From: G963422565 sp963422565
Lineage (GTDB): Bacteria > Pseudomonadota > Alphaproteobacteria > MPNO01
Length of the DNA: 64,000 bases
Assembly (NCBI GenBank): GCA_963422565.1
Contig: OY730228.1
Span: 2,108,001 to 2,172,000 of the forward strand
Reading direction: 5' to 3'
Under the pieces are notes generated by a model that saw only the letters and a list, made by a program, of their open reading frames with translations, made no database searches and was not told the origin of the DNA. Every line of letters starts with the position of its first letter. Within the stretch, counting starts at the first letter, position 1. Both the position numbers and the translations under genes were made by a program. Below, piece by piece: positions 25,885 to 35,382 of the stretch.

Positions 25885-26717
25885 CGAGAACCTTCGGCGC
25901 CCTGTGGCGGGACCGGTTCGCGACCGAGCCGCCCGACGGCGCCGACGCCGTGCCCGACCCGGCGGTCGCCCGCCTGCTCGCCCACCGGACGCACAGGCGC
26001 TACGCCGACCGGCCGATCGCGCCGGCGATGCTGTCGACGCTGGTCGCCGCTTCCCTGTCGGCGCCGTCCAAGTCGGACCTCCAGCAGGTCGCGATCATCC
26101 GCATCGACGCTCCGGACATCCGATCCCGGATCGCCGCCCTGATCCCGTCGATGCCCTGGATCGCCGCAGCGCCGGAATTCTTCATCTTCTGCGGCGACAA
26201 CCGGCGCATACGGCGGATCTGCGCGCTGCGCGGGCGCGACTATGCCAACGACACGATGGACGCGGTGCTGAACGCGGCGATCGACGCGGCGATCGCCATG
26301 CAGGCCATGATCGCCTGCGCGGAGATCGCCGGGCTCGGCGCCTGCCCGATCAGCCATGTCCGCGACCATGTCGACCGGATCGCCGCCCTGCTCGCCATTC
26401 CCGATGGTGTCTTCCCGATCGCCGGGCTCTGCCTCGGCTACCCGGCTCAGGAGGGGCATGTGAGCGTGCGGCTGCCGCCCGAGGTCAGCGTCCATACCGA
26501 CCGTTACGACGACGGCGCTCTGGAGGCCGGGATCGACGCCTACGACCGGCGGCGCGACGCGCGCCATTCGATCCCGAGCGAGAAATACAAGCGGCGGGAC
26601 CGGTTCGGCACGCCGGAATTCTACGGCTGGTCGGAGGACAAGGCCCGCCAGATGGCGGTCGAGGACGGGCGGACGATGCGCGCCTATCTCGACCGGAAGG
26701 GCTTCTCCCTGGCGTGA
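25881..26717 (+). CDS. Nitroreductase family flavoprotein
   Basis: A 278-residue protein starting on the stop of map. The FMN-binding N-terminal stretch HRTHRRYADRPI at residues ~37-48 and SAPSKSDLQQVAIIRI mark the nitroreductase fold. AEIAGLGACPISHVR and GLCLGYPA are also typical. The basic C-terminal region with KYKRRDRFGTPEFYGW resembles NfsA/FRP-like members. Such enzymes use NAD(P)H and FMN to reduce nitro groups, quinones or flavins. The spacing implies cotranscription with map, which may be positional rather than functional. Confidence 0.85.
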   Translation: MTRTFGALWRDRFATEPPDGADAVPDPAVARLLAHRTHRRYADRPIAPAMLSTLVAASLSAPSKSDLQQVAIIRIDAPDIRSRIAALIPSMPWIAAAPEFFIFCGDNRRIRRICALRGRDYANDTMDAVLNAAIDAAIAMQAMIACAEIAGLGACPISHVRDHVDRIAALLAIPDGVFPIAGLCLGYPAQEGHVSVRLPPEVSVHTDRYDDGALEAGIDAYDRRRDARHSIPSEKYKRRDRFGTPEFYGWSEDKARQMAVEDGRTMRAYLDRKGFSLA

Positions 26718-26874
26718 GGAAGCGCGGACGGACGCTCCCGTTTCGAGGAATGCGGTCCGCGTCGTCCGGTGAAGCGCGTGCCTGAAGGCCGGATGCCGCA
26801 ATGGTGTCCGCGTCGGGCGGCCGCTTGACCGCCGGCCCGCCTGGACCCATGCTGCGGGCCTGCGGAGGCGCGCC

Positions 26875-27567
26875 ATGCACGATGTTCAGATCGGCCGGGA
26901 AATCGTCGACCGGGTCATCGCGCGCCGCCGGCGCTACCATCTGTTCGACTCGCTCGATCCCGAGCGGACGGCCTTCGTCATCGTCGACATGCAGAACACG
27001 TTCTGCGCCGAGGGCTCGCCCGCCGAGGTTCCGGCCGCGCGCGGTATCTGTGCGGGGATCAACGCCTTCAACCGCGAACTGCGCGCGCTCGGGGTCAAGA
27101 TCGTCTGGGTCACCCACGCCAATACCGGCGACGGGAAGCGCAGCGACTGGGGCAATTTCTTCGACGTATTCGTCGCCGAGGACGTGCGGAAGCGCACGAT
27201 CGAGAGCCTCGCCCCCGGCGGCGCGGGCCAGCGCATCTACGCGCCGCTCGAGGTCGGCGACGGCGACCTTCATGTCTTCAAGAACCGTTACAGCGCCCTC
27301 GTGCCGGGCGCCTCTTCGCTCGAGCGGCTCCTGCGCGGCTACGGCATCGAGAACGTGCTGGTCGGCGGCACCAAGACCAATGTCTGCTGCGAGTCGACGG
27401 CGCGCGACGCCATGATGCTCGACTTCCGCGTGGTCATGGTCTCGGACTGCCTGGCGGCGTTGTCCGACGGCGAGCATCTCGCGACGCTGGAGACCTTCAT
27501 CCAGCAGTTCGGCGACGTGATGACCGGCCCGGAGGTGCTGGCGGTGCTCCGCAGCCGGCCCAATTGA
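26875..27567 (+). CDS. Isochorismatase-like cysteine hydrolase
   Basis: A 230-residue protein with the catalytic triad of the family: Asp38 (FVIVDMQNTF), Lys in HVFKNRYSAL, and Cys171 in GTKTNVCCESTARDA. The oxyanion segment GGTKTN is intact. Members hydrolyse amides and imides such as N-carbamoylsarcosine, biuret, ureidoacrylate or maleamate. It lies 12 nt upstream of a two-subunit Rieske dioxygenase and an SDR, so it may hydrolyse an amide before or after ring hydroxylation. A 157-bp gap precedes it, making it the likely first gene of the unit. Confidence 0.87.
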   Translation: MHDVQIGREIVDRVIARRRRYHLFDSLDPERTAFVIVDMQNTFCAEGSPAEVPAARGICAGINAFNRELRALGVKIVWVTHANTGDGKRSDWGNFFDVFVAEDVRKRTIESLAPGGAGQRIYAPLEVGDGDLHVFKNRYSALVPGASSLERLLRGYGIENVLVGGTKTNVCCESTARDAMMLDFRVVMVSDCLAALSDGEHLATLETFIQQFGDVMTGPEVLAVLRSRPN

Positions 27568-27579
27568 CGGGAGGCCGGG

Positions 27580-28893
27580 GTGAGCGTCCCGGACCCGGCC
27601 GAGATCGAGGCGCTGGTCGAGCCCGACCGGGTGCACCGCCGGGTCTATACCGACCCCGGCCTGTTCGAGCTCGAGATGGAGCGCATCTTCGGGCGGCTTT
27701 GGATCCTGGTCGGCCACGACAGCCAGATCCCGGCGTCGGGGGACTGGCGGCGCACGCGGATCGGGCGGAGCGACATGGTGATGATCCGCGGCGAGGACGG
27801 CGCCGTCCGGGTGCTGCACAACCGCTGCGCGCATCGCGGGATGGCGGTCTGCGTGGCGCCGCGGGGCGGGGGGAAGCGGCTGGTCTGCCCCTATCACGGC
27901 TGGGCCTACGACACCGCCGGGCGGCTGGTCGGCGTGCCGCATCCGGACGGCTATGACGGTCGCATCCGCCAGGGCGGCCGCGACCGCGGAATGCCCGAGG
28001 CCGCCCGGGTCGCCGGGTATCGCGGCTTCGTCTTCGCCTCGCTCGCCGAGACCGGCCCGCCGCTCGCCGACTATCTCGGGGATTTGGCCGAGGCGCTGGA
28101 CAACATGGCCGACCGCGCGCCCGAGGGCGAACTCGAGATGGTCGGCGGCTGCCTGCGCCAGACCTTCCGCGGCAACTGGAAGCTGCACATGGAGAACGCG
28201 GTGGACATGGTCCACCCGATGTTCGTCCACGAGTCTTCGGTCGCGGCCGCCCGTGCCCATATGGCGGAGAGCGGTGCGGGCGCCGAGCACGATCAGGCGG
28301 TCCAGATGTTCAACGCAAACGGGCTCTCGCTCGAGGAATGGGACGGAATCGACATCCACGGCTATCCGCCGGGCCATGTCTTCATGGGCGGCTTCTACCG
28401 TGGCGGGGTGATCGATCCGGACCGCAGGGACCCCGTCTTCCAGCGCTACCGCGAGCGGATGATCGAAGCCTATGGCGGTGAGCGCGTCGCCCGCATCTTC
28501 GCCCGCGAGACCTTCAACAACCTGATCTACCCCAACGTCTCGCTCAACACCCGTTTCCAGCAGCTCCGCGTCGTCCTGCCGGTCGCGGTCGATCGCACCG
28601 ATATCCATTCCTACGTCTTTCGGCTGAAGGGCGCGCCGGAGGAGATGTTCGAGACCGCCATCCGGTTCGTGACCACGGCGAACTCTCCGGCCTCGCCGGT
28701 GCTCGCCGACGATCTCGCCGTGTTCGAGCAGCTCCAGGCCGGGCTTTCCGGCGCGGCGCATGACTGGATCGACCTGTCGCGTCGGGCGGGACGGGAACGG
28801 CCCTACGGCAATGACGGGCTGCGCGACGCCGGGACCAGCGAGCTCGCGATGCGCACCATGCTGGGCGCGTGGCGCCGCTACATGGCGGCTTGA
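27580..28893 (+). CDS. Aromatic ring-hydroxylating dioxygenase, alpha subunit
   Basis: A 437-residue alpha subunit starting at GTG 27580 with GGGAGG about 6 nt upstream. The Rieske cluster site is NRCAHRGMAV near residue 84 and CPYHGWAYD near 105. The mononuclear iron site is in GNWKLHMENAVDMVHPMFVH near 202-222, with the expected His-His and nearby Asp. The start VEPDRVHRRVYTDPGLFELEMERIFGR is typical of two-subunit benzoate/anthranilate-like systems. The beta subunit follows directly. No dedicated ferredoxin or reductase is adjacent, so electrons must come from elsewhere in the genome. Confidence 0.9.
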   Translation: MSVPDPAEIEALVEPDRVHRRVYTDPGLFELEMERIFGRLWILVGHDSQIPASGDWRRTRIGRSDMVMIRGEDGAVRVLHNRCAHRGMAVCVAPRGGGKRLVCPYHGWAYDTAGRLVGVPHPDGYDGRIRQGGRDRGMPEAARVAGYRGFVFASLAETGPPLADYLGDLAEALDNMADRAPEGELEMVGGCLRQTFRGNWKLHMENAVDMVHPMFVHESSVAAARAHMAESGAGAEHDQAVQMFNANGLSLEEWDGIDIHGYPPGHVFMGGFYRGGVIDPDRRDPVFQRYRERMIEAYGGERVARIFARETFNNLIYPNVSLNTRFQQLRVVLPVAVDRTDIHSYVFRLKGAPEEMFETAIRFVTTANSPASPVLADDLAVFEQLQAGLSGAAHDWIDLSRRAGRERPYGNDGLRDAGTSELAMRTMLGAWRRYMAA

Positions 28894-28895
28894 CG

Positions 28896-29396
28896 GTGGC
28901 GCCGGCAGAGATCGAGCGTCTTCTCCGGCTGCGCGAGATCGAGGCGTTCCTGTTCCACGAGGCGCGCCTGCTCGACGAGGCCCGGTTCGAGGAGTGGCTG
29001 GAGCTGTTCGCGGACGACGCAGTCTACTGGGTCCCGGCCGAGCCGGGCCAGACGAGCCCGCAGGACCGGCTGTCGCTGTTCTACGACGACAAGCGGCAAC
29101 TCGCGCTCCGCATCCGCCAGATCCGCCATCCGCGCTTCTACGCCCGCGCACCGGCGCCGCGCACCAAGCGGGTGATCGGCAATACCGAGCTTCTCGAGGC
29201 GGCCGGGCCGGGGCCGGAGATCGAGGTTCGCGCCTCCTTCGTGATGATCGAGTATCGCGACGAGCGGCGCCGCCTGTTCGCCGGCGACATGCGCCACCGC
29301 TTGCGCCGCACCGCGGCGGGCCGCCGCATCGTCTCGAAGCGGGTCGATCTGGTCGATTGCGACGCCACGCACGGCTTCATGTCCGTCCCGTTCTGA
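28896..29396 (+). CDS. Aromatic ring-hydroxylating dioxygenase, beta subunit
   Basis: A ~166-residue SnoaL/NTF2-like beta subunit. I place the start at GTG 28896, 2 nt after the alpha stop. TTG 28890 or ATG 28869 inside alpha are alternatives. Family features are EIEAFLFHEARLLDEARFEEWLELF, DAVYWVPAEPG, IRHPRFYARAP and a C-terminal SKRVDLVDC. The beta subunit has no cofactors and stabilises the alpha3-beta3 hexamer. Context with the alpha subunit makes the call firm. Confidence 0.88.
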   Translation: MAPAEIERLLRLREIEAFLFHEARLLDEARFEEWLELFADDAVYWVPAEPGQTSPQDRLSLFYDDKRQLALRIRQIRHPRFYARAPAPRTKRVIGNTELLEAAGPGPEIEVRASFVMIEYRDERRRLFAGDMRHRLRRTAAGRRIVSKRVDLVDCDATHGFMSVPF

Positions 29397-29417
29397 CCGC
29401 GAGATCGGAGATCGATC

Positions 29418-30128
29418 ATGCCCGATCCGACAGCTGTCGTCTTCGGTGCCGGGGAGGCGCTCGGCGGCGCCGTCGCCCGCCGCTTCGCCCAGGCCGGTTT
29501 CCATGTCGTGCCGTCGCGGCGCAAGGCCGCGCCGCTCGAGGAGCTGGCGGTCTCGATCCGCGAGGCCGGCGGCCGGGCGACGGCGGTCTCCTGCGATGCC
29601 CGCGACGAGGCGGCGGTTCAGGCGGCCTATGACAGGATCGAAGCCGAGATCGGACCGGTCGAGGTCGCCGTCTTCAACGCCGGGGCTTGGCACAACGCGC
29701 CGATCGCCGAGATGACGGCGCGCATCTACCGCCAGGTTTGGGACACGGCCGCCTTCGCCGGCTTTCTCGTCGCGCGGGAGGCGGCGCGGTGGATGGTCCC
29801 GCGCGGCAGGGGGACGATCCTCTTCACCGGAGCGACGGCGAGTCTGCGCGGCGGGGCGGGCTTCGCCGCCTTCTCGGGGGCCAAGTTCGCGCTCCGCGCG
29901 CTGGCCCAGGCGATGTCCCGCGAGCTCGCGCCGAAGGGAATCCACGTGGCCCATATCGTCGTCGACGGCCGCATCGACTCGGCGGCCGTCCGCAGCCGCT
30001 TCGCGGTCGACGAGGCGGAGCTGATGTCGCCCGCCGCCATCGCCGAGACCTTCCACGCCGTCCACGCCCAGCCGCGCGACGCTTGGACCTTCGAGGTCGA
30101 TCTCCGCCCCTGGCGGGAGAGTTGGTGA
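29418..30128 (+). CDS. SDR-family protein with Phe in place of the catalytic Tyr
   Basis: A 236-residue Rossmann protein with a glycine-rich GAGEALG at residues 10-16 and the NAG stretch (VFNAGAWHNAP). The usual YxxxK active site reads F152-S-G-A-K156, with GATASLRGGAG carrying the upstream Ser region. Loss of the Tyr hydroxyl would impair classical dehydrogenase chemistry. I recall relatives with FxGAK, so it may define a subgroup rather than a mutation. It follows the dioxygenase subunits by 21 nt, where a cis-dihydrodiol dehydrogenase would be expected. Either it uses an alternative mechanism or it serves another role. Confidence 0.8.
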   Translation: MPDPTAVVFGAGEALGGAVARRFAQAGFHVVPSRRKAAPLEELAVSIREAGGRATAVSCDARDEAAVQAAYDRIEAEIGPVEVAVFNAGAWHNAPIAEMTARIYRQVWDTAAFAGFLVAREAARWMVPRGRGTILFTGATASLRGGAGFAAFSGAKFALRALAQAMSRELAPKGIHVAHIVVDGRIDSAAVRSRFAVDEAELMSPAAIAETFHAVHAQPRDAWTFEVDLRPWRESW

Positions 30129-30639
30129 GGGCGTCGACGGCGTCGGCTTTCCGATGAACCCGGCCCCGCCAAGCCGGCCGCGGAAGCGGCGCCGCCGGCC
30201 CGCTCACCGCTTTCACGAACCGGCTGGCGAACCATGTCACACAAGGGGGATTTTTCATCCGGGCGCTGTGTTGTAGAGTACATCCTCGTACCATGTTGAG
30301 GGGCGATTCATGTCGCTTGGCGGGACATCATTCGGGGGAACGGAGCCTGGCGCTCCTGCGGCTGTAGATGCCGTGACCCTGTCCAGCTCAGCCTTGACAT
30401 TCGGTGATCGCTTCGGCAGGGTACAATTGAGCGCCAGAGCGCCAGAGCGCCAGAGCCGTGCCTGCCCTCCGGGCGGTTCGGCAGGTCTAAACTCTAGACC
30501 GGACCCACACGGCCGTTCCCATCTGAGCCTTCCTGGCGGCGCCCCCGCGGCGCAGCCTCATTGCTTCCGATTTTTCCCTGACCAGATCGCAGGGTTTGTC
30601 TCGGAACCGGCTGTTTCCCCGTGCCGCTGCCCGGCCCTG
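30129..30639. other. Non-coding stretch at the left edge of a mobile island
   Basis: No gene is convincing here. A plus-strand open frame from 30310 reads through into the IS66 remnant in the wrong frame and has no family-like features. The stretch carries a small tandem repeat at 30431-30454. It probably marks the junction between the dioxygenase operon and inserted mobile DNA. Confidence 0.5.
30431..30454. repeat. Short tandem repeat, 8-nt unit x3
   Basis: The unit GCGCCAGA is repeated three times without mismatch (30431-30438, 30439-30446, 30447-30454). It is non-coding and prone to slippage. Confidence 0.8.
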
Positions 30640-31634
30640 GCTCTGGCTCGCCCGCCAGGTCTTCGATCTGCCCGAGCCGCGTCCGCTGGAGGTGACCGGG
30701 CACCGGGCGCATGCCAGGTGCTGCGGGCATTGCGGGACGGTGAGCCGGGCGGCGTTCCCCGACGGGGTGTCGGCGCCGGTGCAGTACGGCCCGCGCATTG
30801 CCGGGGTGGTGGTCTACCTTCAGCACGCCCACTTCCTGCCGGAGGATCGGCTGCGGGACGCGGCCTTGCACATACAGGACCTGGCGGCGGGCACGGCGCG
30901 GGTGAAACACCTGGACGAGACCGGGTTCCGGATCGGCGGGCAGACGCAGTGGCTTCATGTGATCTGCACGCCGCTGCTGGCGGCGTACCGGGTCAGCGGC
31001 AAGCGCGGCGCCCTGCTCTCGGGGTGTCTCCGGCATCGTTGTGCACGATCACTGGAAGCCGTACTTCGCGATGGAGGGGGAGGTACGGCCTGTGCAACGC
31101 CCGTCACTTGCGGGAGTTGCACAGGCGCTGGTGGACATCGAAGGGGAGGCCTGGGCTGGGCGGATGCAGCAGCTCCTGCGCCGGGCCAATCGCGCCGCCC
31201 GCATCGCGCTGGACAGGGATATCGCCGGTCCGGCGAGGCTCGTGGCGCTGATCGAGCGCCGATACGACGAGATCGTCGCCGGGGCGCTGGCCTTCCACGA
31301 GAGCCAACCGCCGTTCTCGCCTGGCAAGAGGAAGAAACGCCGGAAGCGACGGATCGGTCACAATCCGGTTTTGAGGCTGCGCAACCACAAATGCGCGGTG
31401 CTCCGGTTCCTGATCGACCTCGAGGTCGGGTTCACGAACAACGAGGCCGGGCGCGACCTTCGGATGATGAAGCTGCGCCAGAAGATCTCCGGGGGCTTCC
31501 GATCCGCGCAGGGGGCCGGGAACTTCGCCACCCTGCGCAGCGTCATCACCACCGCCGGAAAGCAGGGCTGGAATATCATCGAAGCCCTGACCAGCCCGTC
31601 GGATCGGCTCAACGCCACCGTCAAGTGCACGTAA
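30640..31634 (+). pseudogene. IS66-family transposase, decayed (internal deletion and frameshifts)
   Basis: IS66 TnpC pieces are found in several frames. One frame carries VFDLPEPRPLEVTGHRAHA, then CGHCGTVSRAAFPDGV and VQYGPRIAGVVVYLQHAHFLPEDRL. The ~40-residue segment expected next is missing, and the frame resumes with VKHLDETGFRIGGQTQWLH. At about 31030 the frame changes to VVHDHWKPYFAMEG. LCNARHLREL appears in a third frame near 31090. The end (ALIERRYDEIVAGALAFHE, then FTNNEAGRDLRMMKLRQKISG and SVITTAGKQGWNIIEAL) is in the second frame to TAA at 31632-31634. The N-terminus is lost. It cannot make a functional transposase. Confidence 0.85.
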
Positions 31635-31695
31635 GCCCGCCCGGCAAGGGTTCTCCAACAGCGGAGCAATTCTCATAAAGAACCTGGGCAGTTAC
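31635..31695 (+). mobile_element. Probable right end of the IS66 remnant
   Basis: About 50 nt after the transposase remnant the sequence CCTGGGCAGTTAC occurs at 31683-31695. Its reverse complement begins GTAAC, as IS66-family terminal repeats do. No matching left end was found, in line with the truncated N-terminus. Base composition drops sharply just beyond it. Confidence 0.45.
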
Positions 31696-31765
31696 AAGAA
31701 TTCAAACTGACTCACTACCCCCTGCTGATATGTGTTGACAATCCACGAACCGAAGGAACAAAGCC

Positions 31766-33063
31766 ATGAAAACCGATCTTACTCTTTGCCCGCCCTCCTG
31801 TTTTGCTGCGATCCTCGTCATCCTGTCTGCTTGTGGCGGAGGAGGAGGTGGTGATTCGGCAAACAAAGTGATACCGCGTCCGCACTATTGATCGATGCGG
31901 CCACGGCCACTGTCACGAGTGCCATCGAGACAGCGAAAAACATTAAGACAGCCGCTACAACTGTACCCATCTCAGGAAGCATCGTGCAGTCGTCGCACGA
32001 GAATATAGATGTGAACATTGGCAGCTCCTTTCTAGTAACCCGTGACGACAGTAAGCTTAACTTAAAATTTCCGCATCTCAAGCGCGTTAGTAGTAAAAGG
32101 ATAAACACACCCGATGGATGGAAGGGCATCGAGACGAAAGGTGATTACGCGAATGGAACTCTGTATTTCAACACTTTGTCGGACATCGACGCGCCGACTG
32201 AAACAAGTCAGGTAAAGGGAGCGCCTGATCAGTCCGAGAAGAAGCCTGTTACTCGCGGAGACAGAGTCCGAATCACAGAAGCGCCTGGTGAAGAGCTCCC
32301 TAACAATGCCTTAAACTATCAAATGTCTTTGCTATGGAACCACGCTACTGCTAAGAGCAAGTACAAGTCTGGAGAGTTGAACGGTGCGCCTGGAGTTTTC
32401 TGGTGTAACCCCTCGACACAAATGGCTGCTTGTACCGTCCTATCTCGCAACGGAGTTGTTAGTGTGGTCGGCAAGGACGTAGTTTTTAATCCTGACAACA
32501 AAGATAAGGTAGCAGAACCGGACACAGACTACCTCGCCGTGGGTTACTGGCTGTTCGTACCGGAAGATGCCAGGCTCTCCGGTCATACGGCCGGCGTCTT
32601 CGCCGATGGTATCGACCCGTTTACCAAGGACAACCTTGAGGTACTGACTGGCAGCGCGACCTACAGCGGTGATGCGGTTGGCCTACATGCGCGGAAGAAT
32701 ACCGCAGATTCCACCCCAGCTATCAACAACTTCACCGCAGCCGTTAGCCTAACGGCTGCGTTTGGCGACGTCCGCACACTCGGCACCGTCAGCGGTAAAG
32801 TGTCTGACTTTGAGGTAGGCGGCGAAGCGCGGGACATGACGCTGAATTTGGGAAGCGCCAAGATCACCGACGCTGCGCACGGTGGATTCTTCACCGGCAG
32901 CACCAGTTCCGATGATGGTGTCGCCGGCAAGTGGGGCGGGCAGTTCTTCGGTAACGGCGATGCCAGGACCGACAAACCGGGCTCTGCGGTCGGCACTTTT
33001 GGCGCCGCCAAGAATGACGATTCTGAGAGCTTCATCGGAGCCTTTGGGGCGTATAAGAAATAG
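31766..33063 (+). pseudogene. Surface lipoprotein with TbpB-like beta-barrel domain, frameshifted after the lipobox
   Basis: ATG 31766 has a GAAGGA site. The product starts MKTDLTLCPPSCFAAILVIL followed by the lipobox LSAC, then six Gly. After this glycine run the frame ends at TGA 31889-31891. The body continues in another frame: ASALLIDAATATVTSAIE, later VKGAPDQSEKK and a C-terminal domain with GSATYSGDAVGLHA, GKWGGQFFG, GSAVGTFGAAK and ESFIGAFGAYKK. That is the transferrin-binding-protein-like lipoprotein barrel. The frames join if one base is lost or two gained near 31845-31860. The GC content is visibly lower than in flanking genes and it lies between two insertion sequences, pointing to horizontal transfer. 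Confidence 0.75.
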
Positions 33064-33529
33064 GATCTGTTGTGGAACAAATCCGTATGACGAGCGTGGG
33101 ATGGCTGAATCCGGCCAAGCCATTGGAGCGGCGGTGGTTACGGGTTAATGCGCGGCGGGTCGCCACGGCCATCTTTTGTGGAGATACCGTGGCGACGCGT
33201 CTCCTCGCAGGTGATGGGGCCGTTCGAACATGTCCACGGCTTTAGGTGGCCGTGCCTTCAACAGCCCCTGTCAAGGCCCACGGAGACAAGTTCGTGCGTA
33301 CCCTCACGGCCGAGCACCCACGTCATCGCATATTCTCATATGTGTTGAACAATTCGGGGCCGAACTTTGGTGGCGGGGGTCTGGATACCTTTTCGCAAAT
33401 TACCCGTGAGCGTGCTCGCGGTATCCAAGCGTGCGGTGATCGGACTGGTCGGTGGATTTTCGCTGTCGATCAGGACGAGGCTAGGCAGGTATCGCGATGC
33501 CGTCGACGCGTCAAGCCGTTAGGGGCAGG
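33064..33529. other. Spacer between lipoprotein gene and IS256 element
   Basis: Short open frames exist on both strands, such as a 52-codon one beginning ATGACGAGCGTGGGATGG near 33086, but none shows family features or a good ribosome-binding site. I see no terminal repeats. It is probably inserted or rearranged non-coding DNA. Confidence 0.4.
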
Positions 33530-34810
33530 GGTGACGTGCGCGATCATGTGTGATGCGGGAAAGGGGTGCTTCCTGTGGTTATGCAACAGCCACGAGCAGG
33601 AGCCCCCCGATGCCACAGCGTACTGCGACGATTGAGCGTCTACCGATGGCCTTTGCCCTGGTGAAGGGGATGCAGGCGGACGGCCTGGAGTGGGGTGAGG
33701 GCTACCGCCCGCTCGGCCGCCAGGCGCTTGGCGAGATCATCCGGGGCCGGATGGCGGAAGCGGTCGATTACTGGCTCGACAGCCTCGATGGCCTCGCCAT
33801 GCGCGACCGGCGCAACGGCGGCTATTCACGTCATTTGTTGAGCGAGCTCGGCGACATCGAGATCCGCGTGCCCCGCACCCGGCGCTTCTGCCCGACCGAG
33901 GTGCTGAAGAGCTATGCACGGCGTGCGCCCGAGATCGACCGTGCCATCCTCGCCGGCTTCGTGCTCGGGTTGTCCACCCGCAAGGTAGGCGAGGTTCTGC
34001 TGCCCCTGCTCGGGCGTCCGGTCTCGGCCTCGACCGTGAGCCGGGTCGCCAAGACCCTGGATGCGGCGGTCGCCGCCTTCCACCGCCGGCCTCTGAAGGA
34101 TGTCTACAAGGCGCGCATGCTCGACGGCGTGGTGCTGGCGAGGAAGACCGGCGCCGGCGCGCTCAGGCGCCCGGTTCTGGTGGCACTCGGGATCAGGCAC
34201 GACGGCAAGAAGGAGATCATCGACTTCCGCCTGGCGGCCAGCGAGAGCACCGCCGAATGGGAGCGCTTTCTTGCCGACCTCTGGCGCAGGGGGCTCGCCG
34301 GAGAGGGTCTCGAGGTGATCTGCGCCGACGGCGGCCAGGGCCTGATTGCAGCACTGCCGACGGTCTACCCCGGCATCCCGCTCCAGCGCTGCCGGGCGCA
34401 CAAGATCAGAAACATCCTAGACAAGGTCCGCAAACCCCACTGCGATGCCGTCAAGGCTGGCCTCCACGCCGTCACGAACGCCCCCGACCGGCCCAAGGCG
34501 CTCAGCGCCGCCCGACGCTTCGCCGATGCCTGGGGAAAGACCTGCCCCAAGGCCGTCGCCTGCCTGCGCAACGACCTCGACGACCTGCTCACATGCTTCC
34601 GCTACTCAAGCCTCGCCGAGCGAAAGCAGGTCAGGACGACCAACGCCATCGAACGACGCTTCCGCGAGGTCCGGCGAAGGACCCGGCCCATGGGAACCTT
34701 CCAGGACCGAACCTCCATGAACCGAATCCTCTTCGCCACCTTCAGCCACCAAAACAAATCTCAGGGAACCGCTACCCCTTTCCCCATGGCACATAATCGC
34801 GTACGTCACC
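33530..34810 (+). mobile_element. IS256-family insertion sequence with ~38-bp imperfect terminal inverted repeats
   Basis: The left end starts GGTGACGTGCGCGATCATGT and the reverse complement of the right end starts GGTGACGTACGCGATTATGT. The match continues through GGGAAAGGGGT with a few mismatches and one gap, giving inverted repeats of about 38 bp. The element is ~1.28 kb and carries one transposase gene. The 9 bp outside each end (AGGGGCAGG and AACCGAGCT) do not match, so no target-site duplication survives. This suggests an old insertion or recombination between copies. Confidence 0.8.
33610..34798 (+). CDS. IS256-family (mutator-type) transposase, normal stop codon missing
   Basis: ATG 33610 begins MPQRTATIERLPMAFALVKG. 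The family pattern is complete: GGYSRHLLSELGDIEIRVPR, LDGVVLARKTGAG, the catalytic DDE core with VICADGGQGLIAALP, QRCRAHKIRNIL, and the C-terminal RTTNAIERRFREVRRR followed by MNRILFATFSHQNKSQG. It has about 396 residues to MAHN at 34798, where relatives usually end. No stop occurs there, and the frame runs on through the right terminal repeat into the downstream TRAP gene. The protein is probably still full length in its conserved part but would carry a long C-terminal tail unless translation stops by other means. Confidence 0.85.
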
Positions 34811-34878
34811 AACCGAGCTTCCATGCTGGCCCTTCGGCGGAACTGGAGTTGGATTCGGCGGTTGAGGGGAGACGGGTC

Positions 34879-35242
34879 GTGGACGAACCGGCATTCGACA
34901 CGCCGACCGTCGCCAGGGAGCTCGAACGGGACTACGGGTTCGAGGTGCGGCAGGCCGAGGGCACGGCGGTGATGCTGCCCCGCCATCTGGCCGGCATTGG
35001 CGACCAAGGAGGACCTCCGACGTACCGAGCGGACGCTCGGCGCGGAGACCGCGCGGGTGGGAAAGGAGATGATCGGCAAGATCGAGCGGGTCGAGGAGAA
35101 GCTCGATGCGCAGGGCCACGAACCGACGTTGAAGATCACCTCCGAAACGTCGAAGCTCGGCAAGGAAATATTCCGACGGATCTTGGTCATGTCGGTCGCC
35201 ATCGTCGGTCTCGCGGTCGCGCCGATGAGGCTCCTTCCCTGA
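34879..35242 (+). pseudogene. DUF1640-like small coiled-coil protein, frameshifted
   Basis: GTG 34879 (preceded by GGGGAGA) starts VDEPAFDTPTVARELERDYG and FEVRQAEGTAVMLPRHLAG, the usual N-terminus of small DUF1640/CCDC90-like proteins. Near 34990 the reading moves to a second frame, MATKEDLRRTERTLGAETA, with a heptad-like stretch and a C-terminal TM ILVMSVAIVGLAVAPM, ending at 35242. The two halves together make a normal family member of ~120 residues, so a frameshift is the simplest reading. It sits between the IS256 element and the TRAP operon. Confidence 0.55.
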
Positions 35243-35382
35243 TCCGGGGCGGCTTCGTCGCGGCTTCTTCCGGACGCCCGACTCCCCAGGACAGGGTTCG
35301 CCATCGCGGCGGGGCCGAGGCGGATTGCGGAACGGGCGGCCTTGGACCATCATGCAAGCGTTCGTTGCAGGAGGAGTCACCC

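Noticed and set aside
30310..31251. A 313-codon plus-strand ORF
   Set aside because: It crosses the IS66 remnant mostly out of frame, and only a short piece (LCNARHLREL) is transposase-like.
33335..33352. Similarity of CTCATATGTGTTGAAC to CTCATATGTCTTGAAC near 60769
   Set aside because: Both lie near mobile-element remnants, but the match does not extend beyond ~17 nt and could be chance.
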